A DNA stretch of 64,000 nucleotides. It comes from Macrobrachium rosenbergii (Eukaryota; Arthropoda; Malacostraca; Decapoda; Palaemonidae). Position numbers and translations under genes: made by a program. The first letter of the stretch is position 1. Each line of letters opens with the position of its first letter. Below the pieces are notes generated by a model. That model saw only the letters and a program-made list of their open reading frames with translations. It was not told the DNA's origin and did not search any database. Positions 12,281-23,249 of this stretch are shown here, piece by piece. Location: the NCBI RefSeq assembly GCF_040412425.1, contig NC_089742.1, forward strand, positions 81,789,539-81,853,538, in the 5' to 3' direction.

Positions 12281-12769
12281 GGTATTACCTTCTGCAGCAA
12301 CATACTACAGGGTTAGTACTAATATTTACTACAGGGTTACTAGTAGGAGAAAACCCTGAATGTCCATCTAAGGATGCACTCTTGGAGGAAGATCTCCTCA
12401 ACCTATCAATGCTCCAATTTGGAGCATATAGGCTTCATATTTCTTCCACTCACCCTCAGATAATCCTCACATTCATTATACTGGACAATAATTGAACACC
12501 CTTACATATCATACATAGTATGTGAGGAACTATCGGTCTTCATATTCACCTTACATTCACCCCAAGCTAAAGACTGATAGCTATAAGACATCTTAATTAT
12601 AAGAAAAGTCAAAAGCAAAATCAAAACGTCCACAAAGAGCGTGATGCCAAGTCACAGATCCAGCCGAATACCAAAAACAACCAAAATACTTCAAGTGACA
12701 AACAAATCTCAAATCCAATGGCGGAGGAACTGATAACAGGTGCTGACAGTCCGCGCACAGAGAAAATCT

Positions 12770-12923
12770 GAATAGAAATGGGAATGGTTCCTGATACCCG
12801 CCCCAGCAGCGGGAAATGGGTACTAACCACCTGCCCGCCACTGCCTGCCGCGTAATTTTGAAATTCTGTCGGACTTCGAGAATGCAGCTATATATATCTG
12901 ACAGGTAAGTCTCATGAACAAAA
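12770..12923. repeat. Right inverted terminal repeat of DIRS B
   Basis: Reverse complement of the left ITR. It contains GACAGGTAAGTCTCATGAAC at 12899-12918, so reading outward on the plus strand the edge again presents a consensus splice donor (CAG|GTAAGT). It ends at 12923, as predicted by the ICR. Confidence 0.85.
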
Positions 12924-13436
12924 GAAAATTATTAGTGCAATTCATAAACATTCATACTTCACACACCACTTGTGCAGTGATTAACCAATAAAAAGCACTA
13001 ACACAGGGTATAAAAAGTGAAATTCAATAAATAAGGCATAAAATAAGCTGGAATACTTACATGAAATCAACAATAATACTATCCTTTTCACTTTTAGCAG
13101 AAAAATGGAAAAATTGATTCAGCTTTTGCACTGTTGAATGGGTTGATTAGAATAAATCATAAAGAATAAAAACAATTGAATAAATCATAATGAATAAGAG
13201 CAAAAGTGTGAGGGATGATCTCATGCTGTTTACAGTTGTGGGACAAGTGAAGCAATGAGGTGGACAATTACTACCATCTTACTGGTTAACAGCTTGCATG
13301 CATGAACATCTACTCATAGTTATTCTGTTTCTTTTGTCCATATATGAGATTATTCAGATACCCATGGAGAACTTTATACAGCTGACAGGTTTAACATGAC
13401 AAAATAGACAATTTCAAGAGAGGCGATACATACAAC
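12924..13436. other. Unique AT-rich sequence, no gene seen
   Basis: Spacer between DIRS B and the 3' end of DIRS D. No coding signal or repeat recognised. Confidence 0.5.
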
Positions 13437-14095
13437 ATGACAAATTTTTAAAGGAATTTGTATTTTTCCTAACATACAAACCTGAAGTCTTTACATAAGG
13501 AATTAACATTCAGCAAGCTGGAAATCCAGCTATTAAACTTTTGTAAGGAGGTTCTGGTAACCGTTACCGATGGTAAGGGCAGAAGCACCGCCCAACAAGT
13601 CGGTATACAGTACACTCAGTTCTATGCAGTTTACCTTTTGGCCCAGGTAAGAGAATGATGGGTGGTAAGAGGTGGGCCCTCAGTGTAAAGACCTCAGGTT
13701 TGTATGTTAGGGAAAATACAAATTACTTTAAAAATTCGTCATCTGTTCCTACGAACACAAACCCTCGGTCTTTACATATGGGAGACTTACTTTTGGAGAG
13801 AGGATTCCGAGTAAATCTCTGAGCTGACTGGTAGTTCAGCTCACCTGGGTACCTTCTTTCTGGTCATGAAAAAGGTAAGGAAGGAAACCATACCTCTGAT
13901 CTATTGAACAAGAGAGATGTTCAATCATCAGACTTCTGGGCATTTCGAATTAAAGGAATATAATATCCTTGATTCAAAAAGTTTTGGTAAACCCACTCTG
14001 TCTGAGACTATAAAGCTAAGAATAACCAACTGGTTTGCTCATAGTCAGTCCCTCTGCTAGGGAGAAGGAAGGATTTGCATCTACTAATCCAAATA
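13437..14095 (-). mobile_element. DIRS-like element D, 3' end only (ITR plus ICR)
   Basis: The left edge GACAAATTTTTAAAGG (about 13437) and its 55-bp continuation recur in inverted form at 13684-13740. They are followed by a second block, 13741-13790, complementary to a right edge that is absent here. This is the same ITR/ICR layout as element B, from another family. The right edge implied by the ICR (GTAAAGACCGAGGGTTTGTG then GGAACA) closely matches the right end of element C at about 46540-46566, so C and D are probably related. Sequence to about 14095 resembles the 3' part of such elements but holds no readable recombinase. Confidence 0.65.
13684..13790. repeat. ICR of DIRS D
   Basis: Bipartite: 13684-13740 is complementary to 13437-13494, and 13741-13790 is complementary to the expected opposite edge. 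Confidence 0.65.
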
Positions 14096-15594
14096 GAGCT
14101 AGATTATAGATAGGATAAATCTGAAAATTATATAGTCGTACAACTGCTAAAGCTTGGTGTAATGTATGAATGTTTTAGAAAATGGTGATAATAACTATAT
14201 ATTGTCAGTCTTTATGGACTTTTTAATGAGACAATTCTGGAAGTTGAAAAAGAAGGGATTTGAGAAAAACCAAGAAAAGCCATTACAGGTATTAGTGAAG
14301 AAACAGAAAGTACCAAAACTCATAAAAAAACAATCATTCCTGCAACTGCTACAAGGGGCTTGAGAGGTATATCTGAATAGTTAAAAAATTAACAATCTTG
14401 CCAAAAATAAAACAATTTAGGAATACAATCAAAAGAAATCCTACTTGGGAATACAATCAAAAGAAATCCTAAAAAAATTCATGTAACAGTGCAAAATCTA
14501 TAAGTTAAGATTGTGAAAGGACAAAAGAACAAGCACAAAAATAAAACAAAAAAGTGTGCAAGAACAAGAAAATAAAAAACAACAAATATGAAATATTTCT
14601 GAAAGTACTAAAGGGGTAAAGAGAAGAAAAATGATTTACTATTATAAAGATAAGATAAGCACAAAGCTGTAGAAAAAAAGAGTAATAAAAGCCTGCTGAC
14701 CTAGATGTTGAACTTTATATTTTGTTTTTAAAAGAATAAAAGTCCAATAAAGACAACTGCAAATGGAAATAAAGATGTTTAACCAAGATTTTACACACAG
14801 CACTAAAAACTTACTCTTTAGTCATTCAAAAGCTGTTATGACAACAATACCCACTTACCACAACCATAATTATAACTTGATAATTATACACATGATGAAT
14901 TTAATAGCACTGACTTGAAAAACCTAAAAATACTGGACATGGTAATATGAAAGTGGAAGACAAGATAACGGAAAGGTAATATGAAACAGGAAGAAAAGAA
15001 TCCCTAGTTACTGCTACTGTTTGATCATACTTATTATAAGTTAAATTTATAAAATATAATTCTCACTGAGCAGCATTAACTGGACTTTAATGAGGATGGG
15101 AATGTAAAAATTAGAACACAATAAGCTAAAGGAGAACTAACAAGACAGTGAGCAAAGCTTGTGCTGCATGAGATCAGAACTCTCCTTATTTCTGAAAAGG
15201 GAAATCAACACTTGGGTCTTCTGAGCTTACTGTGTATAAAGTTACCATCAAAATAGGGAGGTATGCCTGTTACATAGACATATGAATCTAAAAGATGTTA
15301 CATAGACATATGAATCTAAAAGACAGAAAAGGCAACAAAAAATTACTATGAATAAATCATTTATATTACTATATATTTAATGGCATATACCTCCTTCTCC
15401 CCCCCAAAATAAGGGCTCAAAAATATCACTGGGTCTCATATGCAAAGTTCAGGTATCTGGTAGGTTAATGTTCACCCACATGTGGTATGCTACCAATACT
15501 TGTATCTAGCCAAACTACATAATACTGTAATATTACCAGTATTTACCAAAATATCACCATCATAATTACTAGTTTTGTGATTAATATGGGTATC

Positions 15595-15597
<3 letters not shown>
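14096..15597. other. AT-rich sequence, no gene seen
   Basis: Only small direct duplications are visible: a 24-25 bp unit (GGAATACAATCAAAAGAAAT and following) at about 14420-14470, and a 28-bp unit (TTACATAGACATATGAATCT and following) at 15270-15325. No ORF of note. Confidence 0.5.

Positions 15598-15646
<49 letters not shown>
15598..15646. repeat. (AAT)n microsatellite
   Basis: About 16 uninterrupted AAT units. Confidence 0.95.
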
Positions 15647-15649
<3 letters not shown>

Positions 15650-15927
15650 GGGAATTGTCATAAAAATTAAAGCTGGATGTTCTGAGAGAAATATCTTCAC
15701 TGTGAACCAAGTCTAAAAAGTTTCGCAGTATCTATTTCTGAGCTTGTAAAAGTGTTGCTGTCTATGTTTTGCCTACTACATATATCTTGATTAAAAATAT
15801 CATCTTTTATTTTTGAAGAATAGAAAAAAAAAAATTAAATTAGGGTTGATAACAGTGAGTAAAGAGAATTGTGATTGATGCTACTGCTGGCTCCACTAGT
15901 ATCACCATCTATATTTTTATGCCATAA

Positions 15928-16386
15928 TATAGAGGGATGAAGAAATTTGTTTTTATTTAGCATTTCCCAACGTTTTGAGAGAGAGAGAGAGAGAGAGAGT
16001 GTGTAATTGTCGTAAGTGAGTGCTTCGGTTGTTGGAAGAGGGATGAGGTCGTTAGTTTGTTTATGGCGCTGTCTGTCTGTGGAATATGTGTGAGGATTTT
16101 TCGGTTTTGAAGGCAGTCTTTTGAGTCTTGAGTCAGAGCTAGTGCTGGTCTGTTTTTTTGGTTTGGACAGTTTTTTTGTGCTGATGCAAAGTTGTTGTTT
16201 TCCCTTGTTAGTGTGCTGTTCTTGTTGCTGTATGTTCATGAGTCGTGTGTTTTTCTGTTTTGGTTTGGTTTGTGTGGTTTTTTGTGCTGTGTTGGCGACC
16301 GTGGGACGCTTTACTCCATCTTCCAGCAACCGAGGACCAGGGTGAGTGTTGTGTACTGTTTTTTTGTGTTTTGAAATTCCGCCACA
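15928..16386 (+). repeat. Solo LTR of the gag-only retrotransposon family
   Basis: This 459-bp stretch is the plus-strand counterpart of the two LTRs at 23250-23653 and 26279-26693. It starts TATAGAGGGATGAAG, has AGCATTTCCCAACGTTTTG before a (GA)n run, then CAGCAACCGAGGACCAGGGT, and ends ATTCCGCCACA. No internal region is attached on either side, so it is probably a recombination product. The flanks share ATAA, an imperfect target duplication. An open frame of 164 codons on the opposite strand is an artefact of the biased composition. Confidence 0.85.
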
Positions 16387-16559
16387 ATAAATTCCCAGTC
16401 ATGCTTATAAGCTATTACCGTTTTACATACTTGGAGAGTATCACCTGAAGGGCATCTTAGTATGACAAGTATTGTTATAACATCAGTGGAAATACAAATG
16501 CCCAGTGACAGCCGTGGAAGACTTTGCCCTCAAGATATATAAAGAAGAGAGCACTTAAT

Positions 16560-16603
16560 GTATAAGACTGGATACAAGCTAAAAATGGTAACCAGTCTTA
16601 TAC
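16560..16603. repeat. 12-bp perfect inverted repeat (hairpin)
   Basis: GTATAAGACTGG at 16560-16571 pairs with CCAGTCTTATAC at 16592-16603 around a 20-nt loop. The arms could form a stem in either strand. No associated element identified. Confidence 0.6.
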
Positions 16604-17122
16604 CATGCTTTCTCCTGTACCTAAGATGCTTTTGTTTCTTCTTGCCATGTTTTATTATTGCATCTATATATGATATTTTCATTGTAAATAACTGTCCTGT
16701 CTGTCTGAATCCTACTTTACCGGTACTTTCATTTCTCCTAGTAGCTTGTTGTAAATGTTTTCTGCTATATCTAATCTGCTTTTGTTTTTTCTTATAAATT
16801 ACAGTAGACTTCATAAAAAGATTTTTCTTGCTATGCCATTTGCATATTTTCCATTTTTTTTCTGGCTCTACCATATATTTATATATTTCAATACCATTAT
16901 ATGCTTATTTGCAAATAATATTTAATATTCCAGGCTGAAATGGGAATGTTATAATGCCCTGGGGTCTTATATGCCAATAAATATAGTAATATATTCTTTC
17001 CATTTCAACAAATACTGTATACATCTACAAAAAGATTACAAAAAATAAACATTACCAATACATAAAGGATCCCAATGACCAGACCCATATTTCTGCAATA
17101 AATTCTAGAAAAATCTACCAAC

Positions 17123-17784
17123 CTTTCCTGGTTGAATCATCTTGTTTAGTCTTTCCAAGCTTCACATCTTTGGTTTTACATGTCTTGGAACAAGTGACTT
17201 TCAAACTGCCCCTGGAAACTGCCTCAATTTCACTTATATCTGAATCTTCACTACTGCTCATGTCTTGAAACATCCTCTTCACTTTAATGGCTGCTTGTCG
17301 TGATGGCCTTGAAGTAACAGATTTGGAATCTTCATTAAGATTTGGATTTTTGTCAGTCTTTTCTTTTTGTCTCTTGGTTTCTAAACTTTTTTTCATACAC
17401 TTTTTTCCATCCTTCACTTTAACAGGCTTTACTTCTTTTGGTGGTGGTTTCAAAACTAATGGGAAAATTTTGGACTTTTTGGATGAGGTCTTTGTTGCCT
17501 TATCACAGGAAGAATCCTCACTGACAATATTCACATCTTCATCACTAACAGCTATGGATACATTTATGTTGGTTTTAGCCATCTCCTTAATGACATCATC
17601 TTGTAATGCTGTAATCTCTGCAATCAATCTTTTATTTCTCCTTTTAGGACTCCTCTTCCTTTTCCCAACTGCTTTTGAAGCTTTTGTTTGACCCTGAATT
17701 TGATTTTTCAGGTTTTCTTGAGAACTCAACATTTTCCTGTCAGTTACTACTTTACACACCACCAACTGGCTTTTCTTCTTGGAA
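17123..17784 (-). CDS. Probable internal exon B of a host gene: Lys/Ser-rich nuclear-type protein
   Basis: A 662-nt open exon on the minus strand. Its acceptor is a pyrimidine tract TTTTCTTTTCTTTCAG ending at 17785, and its donor is AAAG|GTTGGT at 17123/17122. It is open throughout, enters after two bases of a codon and leaves after one. About 220 residues: a basic segment (AVGKRKRSPKRRNKRLI) that looks like a nuclear localisation signal, a possible short coiled coil (LIAEITALQDDVIKEMAK), acidic and serine patches (SDEDVNIVSEDSS, SSSEDSDISEIE) that could be casein-kinase sites, and a SRPSRQAAIKVKRMF block. Composition and codon use differ from the surrounding transposon relics. I do not recognise the family; a chromosome- or chromatin-associated protein is only a guess. 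Exon A at 39356-39483 fits it in phase. Confidence 0.6.
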
Positions 17785-17921
17785 CTGAAAGAAAAGAAAA
17801 GTTATAATAAAATTCCTAAACCTAACAGCATATGCAAATTAGGCAACTGATATCAGAGATCAAAGTGTTAGGTTTCATGTTGTCTCACCAATAGGGAATA
17901 TGCTTAATACTCAACCTACAG

Positions 17922-18212
17922 GGATACAATTCAAAGCTTCTCTTTCATCATAAAATTCAAAAGCAAACTGCAAACAATTCTTATACAATTCAAAGCTTCT
18001 CTTTCACCAAAAAATTCAAAAGCAAACTGCAAGCAATTCTTATAAGTTCAAAGCTTCTCTTTCATCATAAAATTCAAATGCAAACTGCAAGCAATTCTTA
18101 TACATTTCAAAGCTTTTTTCATCATTGCAAAAGCAAATTGCAAGCAATTCTTATACAATTCAAAGCTTCTCTTTCATCATAAAATTCAAAACCAAACTGC
18201 AAGCAATTTTCA
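17922..18212. repeat. Tandem repeat, five units of about 58 bp
   Basis: Units begin ATTCAAAGCTTCTCTTTCAT and contain GCAAACTGCAAGCAATTCTT. Units three and four carry small deletions. It lies about 140 bp upstream (minus sense) of exon B, inside the presumed large intron. Confidence 0.9.
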
Positions 18213-19703
18213 GTCATAATTGTCTGACAGCTATATAAACTGTTCAGTCTGAGTTATTGTTTTAAAATTATCATCATCATCATCTTCATATTCTACCATG
18301 ACCAACTGTAATAGAGTTATGGAAATTGAATTGCAAGCAGACCTGAACTTATAACGAAGGAGTAGGTTAAATGCTTTTTGTAAGCATTCAACCTTCCCCA
18401 CCCACTTTCATCTCCTGTATTTTACAGGGTAGATATAGTGAATTCATGTGGTAAACAATGTTTGAACACTTGCAAAGAGCTTTGTATCCTGATGTAAATA
18501 CAGTGGTACAATGTAAAGTATGCCTAAATAAAGTAATTTGTTTTTTTCGCTTCTTTCCTTCTAGCCTCTGAATTTTCGTCTCTATCTACAGTAGTTCAGC
18601 TTTTATGTCTGTCTCCACTACCAATTAAATCTAAACCTACTAAATAAAAGAAAAAGACTTCTCATCACTAACATGATTATAGAAGACAATTAGCTTAAGC
18701 AGAGATACACTTCCTTCTCTTGAGGACTTTCATATCTTTCTGTACTGGTTCACCTGAGAAGTGTTGATGGCCAGAACCATCTCTATAACAACTAGGAATC
18801 AACAATTAAGCAGAGACTGCCAATTTCTTTTTTGCAATTAGAAAGAAATAACCATGGCCCTACTTTTTTTTAGAGGCAAATATTACTGTAATACTGCACA
18901 GCCTGCAATCCAAGGGTTCCCTTGCTTGTCAGTTCATGACAATGAATGCAAAAGTGTGAAACATTCTGTGGCATATTCTTTGATAATAACAATGTATGCT
19001 TAAACATTCGCATTATTGTTTCTCCACTTCCATATTAATACAAAAGAAACCTATCAACAACAAATCAAAATTAAAAGTACAAACTTTAATGCTGCTAATA
19101 ATTATTTAATAAACTGAGGACAAATGCAAAATCAACTACAAATTTCGCAATTGTGAATTATGGTTAATTTATAAGGTTTACTTGGCACTCTGCAGATGGT
19201 GGTAAAGGTTTTTTGCAGTATCTCTTCAGCCACAGCTACTCAGCATTCTGAATTTTAATTTTCACCCATTCCCTTCAGTCTCTGTCTAGTCAACTGCCTA
19301 ACCCTCTTTAATATTACCCTGGTCAAATTTTGAAGTTAATTAAGAACAAACCATCCTGGCAAGCCCTCATCAACTAAGAAACTTCTATCAGCAAACTTTA
19401 AAACAAATTTCTTGCCATAAGAGGAGATTTCTCTTCTTGTCTACCACTTCATTCACTTTAAACACAAATGGCAGTGAAGGATGCATTTTGGTGTGTGTAT
19501 GATTACACTAATATAAAAATTATCAAACAAAGAATGACACATTGAAGTAAAAAAAAATACCATTAAATGACTAAGTACAACAAATGTCAATGCATTATTT
19601 TGTCTCACACTACAGTCTTGTGACTAAGGCCCAGCAATCTAGCATAAGGAAACAAGTCCTCAAAGTACACAACAGACAAGAGAGCACTTGAATCATTAAT
19701 AAC
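18213..19703. other. Unique intron-like sequence, no gene seen
   Basis: AT-rich with no convincing coding segment or repeat. It falls within the inferred intron between exon A and exon B. Confidence 0.45.
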
Positions 19704-19705
19704 TA

Positions 19706-19999
19706 CAGGCAGTCCCCGGTTATTGGCGGGGTTCCGTTTTGAGGGTGTGATAATAACTGAAAATAGCTGCTAAGCGAAAATCGGTGATTTTCGGGGCCTT
19801 TTCGGCGATTTTTGGGGCTCATCGGCGCTGAATAGCACCGAGTTTTGGTTACCGGCACCTGTTAGGTACGTATTGGCACCAATACCCTATTATCAGCACC
19901 GATAAGCGGAAATTGGCAATTTTTGGTGCCGAAAATTGCCGATTTTCGTCACTAGACAAGCGCCATAAAACCGGATCGCCACTAACCAGGAACTGCCTG
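19706..19999. mobile_element. TA-flanked MITE, CAGGCAGTCCC family, copy 1
   Basis: A 294-bp element with TIR CAGGCAGTCCCCGGTTAT at the left and the inverse of CAGGCAGTTCCTGGTTAG at the right, between two TA dinucleotides. The interior is full of the words GATTTTCGG and GGCACC in both orientations. There is no coding capacity. TA duplication and CAG-type ends suit a pogo/Tc1-mariner derived non-autonomous element. A second copy is at 36332-36568. Confidence 0.85.
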
Positions 20000-20085
20000 T
20001 ATTATTATTGTAGTTTCTCAATCTCCCGAGTGAGGTTCTTTATATCAGCAGGTAAAACATACAGTAGCTGTCCAAAGTTAATTTA

Positions 20086-20361
20086 TTAACCTTGACGTTT
20101 TGGTGAATGAAGGTAGGGTACATCTACTATGCCATATTTATACCAGTAAGGGGGCTTACAAAATTGGCTGGGAGTAGAATGACTCATCTGGGAGTTTCTG
20201 GTTGACCAATGTAGTTGCTGATTGGTTGGCACCAGGTCCCATGAGTTTTGGTCATAGGGCACACTACCTAAAGTAGTGGGTGGCTGAACTGCTATCCCAG
20301 GGGTGCACCTTGCTGTTCTGATGGTGGAAGGGAGAAGGGTCTCCTGGGTCATGTTCAGCAA
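20086..20361 (-). pseudogene. Penelope-like A, C-terminal tail
   Basis: The frame opens with LNMTQETLLPSTIRTAR, matching LNITQETLLLPSTIRRTAR in copy B (22.7 kb). In these elements this segment follows the GIY-YIG core and ends the ORF. A stop and a frame change separate it from the upstream RT frame. Confidence 0.7.
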
Positions 20362-20449
20362 TGGTTTCCATCGGGGATGGCGAGGGCCTGCTTATAACGG
20401 AAGTGGCGATGGTCACTGTCACCATCAAAGATTTTTGCACTCCTTACGA

Positions 20450-21331
20450 TCAGCTGGCATTGGGAGGCACTGCTGTGTGCCCTCGTGTAGAGTTGGTATA
20501 CCATCCCTTCATGTAGGTGAACAGCAATCCTCTTGCAAAGTCTAGTTGTAGTAATACCGATGTGCGAATGGCAGCATCCACTATCAGAGCATGATATTGG
20601 TCAACCATTCCTCTCCTCTTCATGGGATTGTCGCTAGTGATGGGGCTCTTCCTCATGAGGTACTGGGCAGTCTTCTGATCCTTGTAGATTGTAAGGTCGA
20701 CTTTTTTGTCTTTTCTGGTGGGTTTTATATGGGTGCCGATGATGTTCTTCAGAGTTGCTTCATCTTTCTTGTAATCAGTGTTCATGTAGCCCCTGTAAAA
20801 CAGTCTAATGGTCCTGTCCCTCTCATATGTGTATGTGTGTGTATGTGTCAGTGTTCTCTCCTGACGATACCACCTGTCGACTGCATTTCTCGTCACCCTG
20901 GCAACCTGACAGTAAGTATATCCATTATCCACCAGGGTTTGTGCAACATGTTCGAGCTCATCAGAAGTGGTGTTCCAAGAACAGTGTGAGAGGGCACAAT
21001 GAACATAGGTGTTCATGACTGAGGATTTAAATTTTTCCGGGCATTCATTATTACCGTTAAGGCGACATGGATGTCCAAAAGGGAATGGTGCCATTAACAC
21101 TTCTCTCACACATGAAGCAGAGAACCAATTCCTGAGTGTCTCCAGTTCATCTTCATCAGCGATGTTGATGGTGTCATCGATGTACCAAACATATCCTGCT
21201 GGTCTGGGGGTCCTATTGAAGACACTCTGCTTGACAATCCCTATATAAAAGTTGGGAAACAGGACACCAAGACTAGAACCCATGGCTACTCTGTCGATCT
21301 GCATCCACATTTGCAGATCTCGAGCAGGCAC
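20450..21331 (-). pseudogene. Penelope-like RT C-terminal half with endonuclease lead-in
   Basis: This is the longest open frame of the window, 293 codons, but not a whole protein (full-length relatives exceed 700 residues). It has DRVAMGSSLGVLFPNFYI (RT motif B region) and YVWYIDDTINIADEDELETL with the catalytic YIDD at residues 50-53. The thumb and connector end in FYRGYMNTDYKKDEATLKNI and SPITSDNPMKRRGMVDQY. A shifted frame over 20600-20450 gives HIGITTTRLCKRIAVHLHEG, the second half of a GIY-YIG nuclease core with YIG changed to HIG. A GT-rich insertion (THTHTYTYERD) interrupts the connector. The frame lacks fingers and has lost the nuclease start. Confidence 0.8.
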
Positions 21332-22489
21332 TGTAGTAATGCCTCTGAAATACTGAATGTTGGGGTGGAACGAAGCCTTTCAAGAAAAAACCCAATGGAT
21401 GAAGCAATGCAGAGTTCCCTAGGCATATATGGAGTCGAAATTGTGTTTAAAGTCTTGGCCTTGTGGGTTTTTACATTGCCACAGATATAGCCAACGTTAT
21501 AATCCCCGTAATCTTGGGCAGGTGTACAGAATCTATGGCAGAATTAATTGTCTCAATTATGCAGTTAGCCTCCCTCCTAATTTCGTCGATATGGTTCCCC
21601 ATGTTGTGGCGAAAGTTAGAGGGTTCTTCTAGTAAGCTGTCGTGTTTCCGAAGGTTCTCTTCTCTGCGAATCAGGACGAAGGAGGCTGTCCTATCTGCTA
21701 TACGGATTACAATGTCCTCCCTCTCGCGAAGTTCTTTTCTTTGTCATTAAGAGGCTCCGATAGGATACCCACTCCATCAGAGCCTCTGCCAGGACCTCAA
21801 TTTCTAAATGTTTAGCCCCAGGTTTTGGCCTCTCCAACAAGTGGCAGTTCAGCCCCATCTGGAGAAGGGCATGCTCAGCAGCGAAGGGCTGGTAATCCAT
21901 CATACTAGTATATGTGGTGTCCCTTCTGGTTGGTATTTATGTAGATGCCCACCACTGCAATGTATGAGATTTTTGTAAACAGTGCGTCGGTAGGGGGCAT
22001 AGTCCCTATCCTGGAGAGACTTAAGGGCGAGGGCAATGCCATTCTTATTTGGATGCTCTCCAAGGACATTCCACTCTTGTTCAAGGTGCCTCAGATATGC
22101 CAGAACCTTCTCTCATTGCATTTCTTAATTGCCAACTGCTGGTGGATGAGTCGGCAGTGAAACTGCTGGGTATCCCTAGAGTTCCTGGCATCTGTGTGGT
22201 GTAGCCGTAGGTTCAAATACCTTGGAAGATCCTCTCTCAAGCAAACTTCACTGAACAGTATTACCATCTGGATGCCATTTAGTTTGTACTGTATTGTAGT
22301 TTCTCAACCTCCCGAATAAGGTTCTTTGTAGCAGCAGGTAAAACATACGAGCTGCACAAAGTTCATTATTTACCTTGACATTTCAGTACAGCTTTCTATC
22401 ATACTCTAAGGGCAAATGAAGCCATGGGTACATCTAAACCACATCAATACTTACAAGTGGGCTTACAAAAATTTTGGGCAATTTTTCAT

Positions 22490-22906
22490 TTAGTTGTCAC
22501 AGCTTGGGGGGGCACCGGCAGCTCCTCTTTGAGAGTGGGAACAAAATGACTTATCTGGGAGAGTCTGGTTGACCGATGTAGTCGCTGACTGGTTGGTGCC
22601 AGGTCCCAGGGGTTTGGTCATAGGGCGCACTGCCTCTATCCCAGAGGTGTTCCTTGCCGTTCTCCTGATGGTGGAAGGGAGAAGAAGGGTCTCCTGGGTT
22701 ATGTTTAGTGAAGGTTTCCATCGAAGGATGGCGAGGGCCTGCTTACATCGGAAGCAGCAATGGTCACTGTTGCTGTTGAGGATTTTTGCACTCCTTACAA
22801 TCTGCTGGTGTTGGGGGGCACTGCCATATTCCCTCATGTAGTGTTGGCATACCGTCCCTTCGTGTGGGTGAACGGCGATCCTCTTGCAGAGTCTAGTTGT
22901 AGTCAT
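22490..22906 (-). pseudogene. Penelope-like B GIY-YIG endonuclease remnant and tail
   Basis: The 138-codon frame starts within the nuclease core at MTTTRLCKRIAVHPHEG, followed by VCQHYMREYGSAPQHQQIV, RSAKILNSNSDHCCFRCKQA and LNITQETLLLPSTIRRTAR. The core residues Arg and His and the later Glu region fit the family of Penelope endonucleases, which cut target DNA. The GIY half lies further upstream out of frame. Confidence 0.75.
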
Positions 22907-23249
22907 ACTGATGTACTAATGGCAGCATCCACTCTCAGGGTATGATATTTGAAACCCCTCCTCTCCTCTTCATGGGATCGTCGCTAGCAATGGGGCTGTT
23001 CCTCATGAGGTACTTGGCAGTCTTCCAATCCTTGTAGTAGATTGTAAGGTCAACTTTTCTGTCTTCATCGGTGGGTTTTACATGGGGGCCAATGATGTTC
23101 TTCAGGGTTGCCTCATCTTTCTACCAGCCCCTGTAGAAAAGTCAAACGGTCCTTTCACCCTTGCGGCGGTGGCGGCAGGTGTGTGTGTCTCCTGACGCTA
23201 CCACCTGTCGACAACATTTCTCATACCCTGGCAACCTGACAGTGAGATT

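Larger units (their letters stand above)
6544..12923 (-). mobile_element. DIRS-like retrotransposon B, both ends present
   Basis: A 6.38-kb element on the minus strand with the three diagnostic parts of DIRS structure. A left (3') ITR starts at 6544 (TGATATTTTAATG), a right (5') ITR ends at 12923 (CTCATGAACAAAA), and an internal complementary region at 6796-6872 is complementary to both edges joined together. Inside, from right to left, are gag-like sequence (12.3-10.2 kb), RT (10.0-9.4), RNase H (8.9-8.5) and tyrosine recombinase (8.4-7.3). No target duplication is seen, as expected for recombinase-mediated integration. Every coding region is broken by frameshifts and stops. Boundaries follow from the ICR and are good to a few bases. 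Confidence 0.88.
20030..22290 (-). mobile_element. Penelope-like element, copy A
   Basis: A minus-strand Penelope-like retroelement. From right to left: a degraded 5' and RT part (about 22290-21340), an RT palm and connector to a GIY-YIG-type endonuclease (21331-20450), and a 3' tail with ITQETLLPST-type sequence (20361-20086). The tail begins with TGTAGTTTCTCAATCTCCCG (plus strand, from about 20014), and the same tail recurs at the start of copy B (22305). The two copies are therefore head to tail, a typical arrangement for Penelope-like elements. Confidence 0.82.

Noticed and set aside
15835..16329. A 164-codon minus frame rich in Lys, Gln and Thr
   Set aside because: It covers the solo LTR in antisense and contains its (GA)n run; the LTR reading explains the region fully.
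16530..16874. Lys-rich 114-codon minus frame as a further exon of the host gene
   Set aside because: AT-rich, with near-repeated KKKQK stretches and no splice sites in the phase needed after exon B.
17922..18212. Evenly spaced repeats resembling a CRISPR array
   Set aside because: The units are contiguous, with no unique spacers, and the DNA is plainly eukaryotic.
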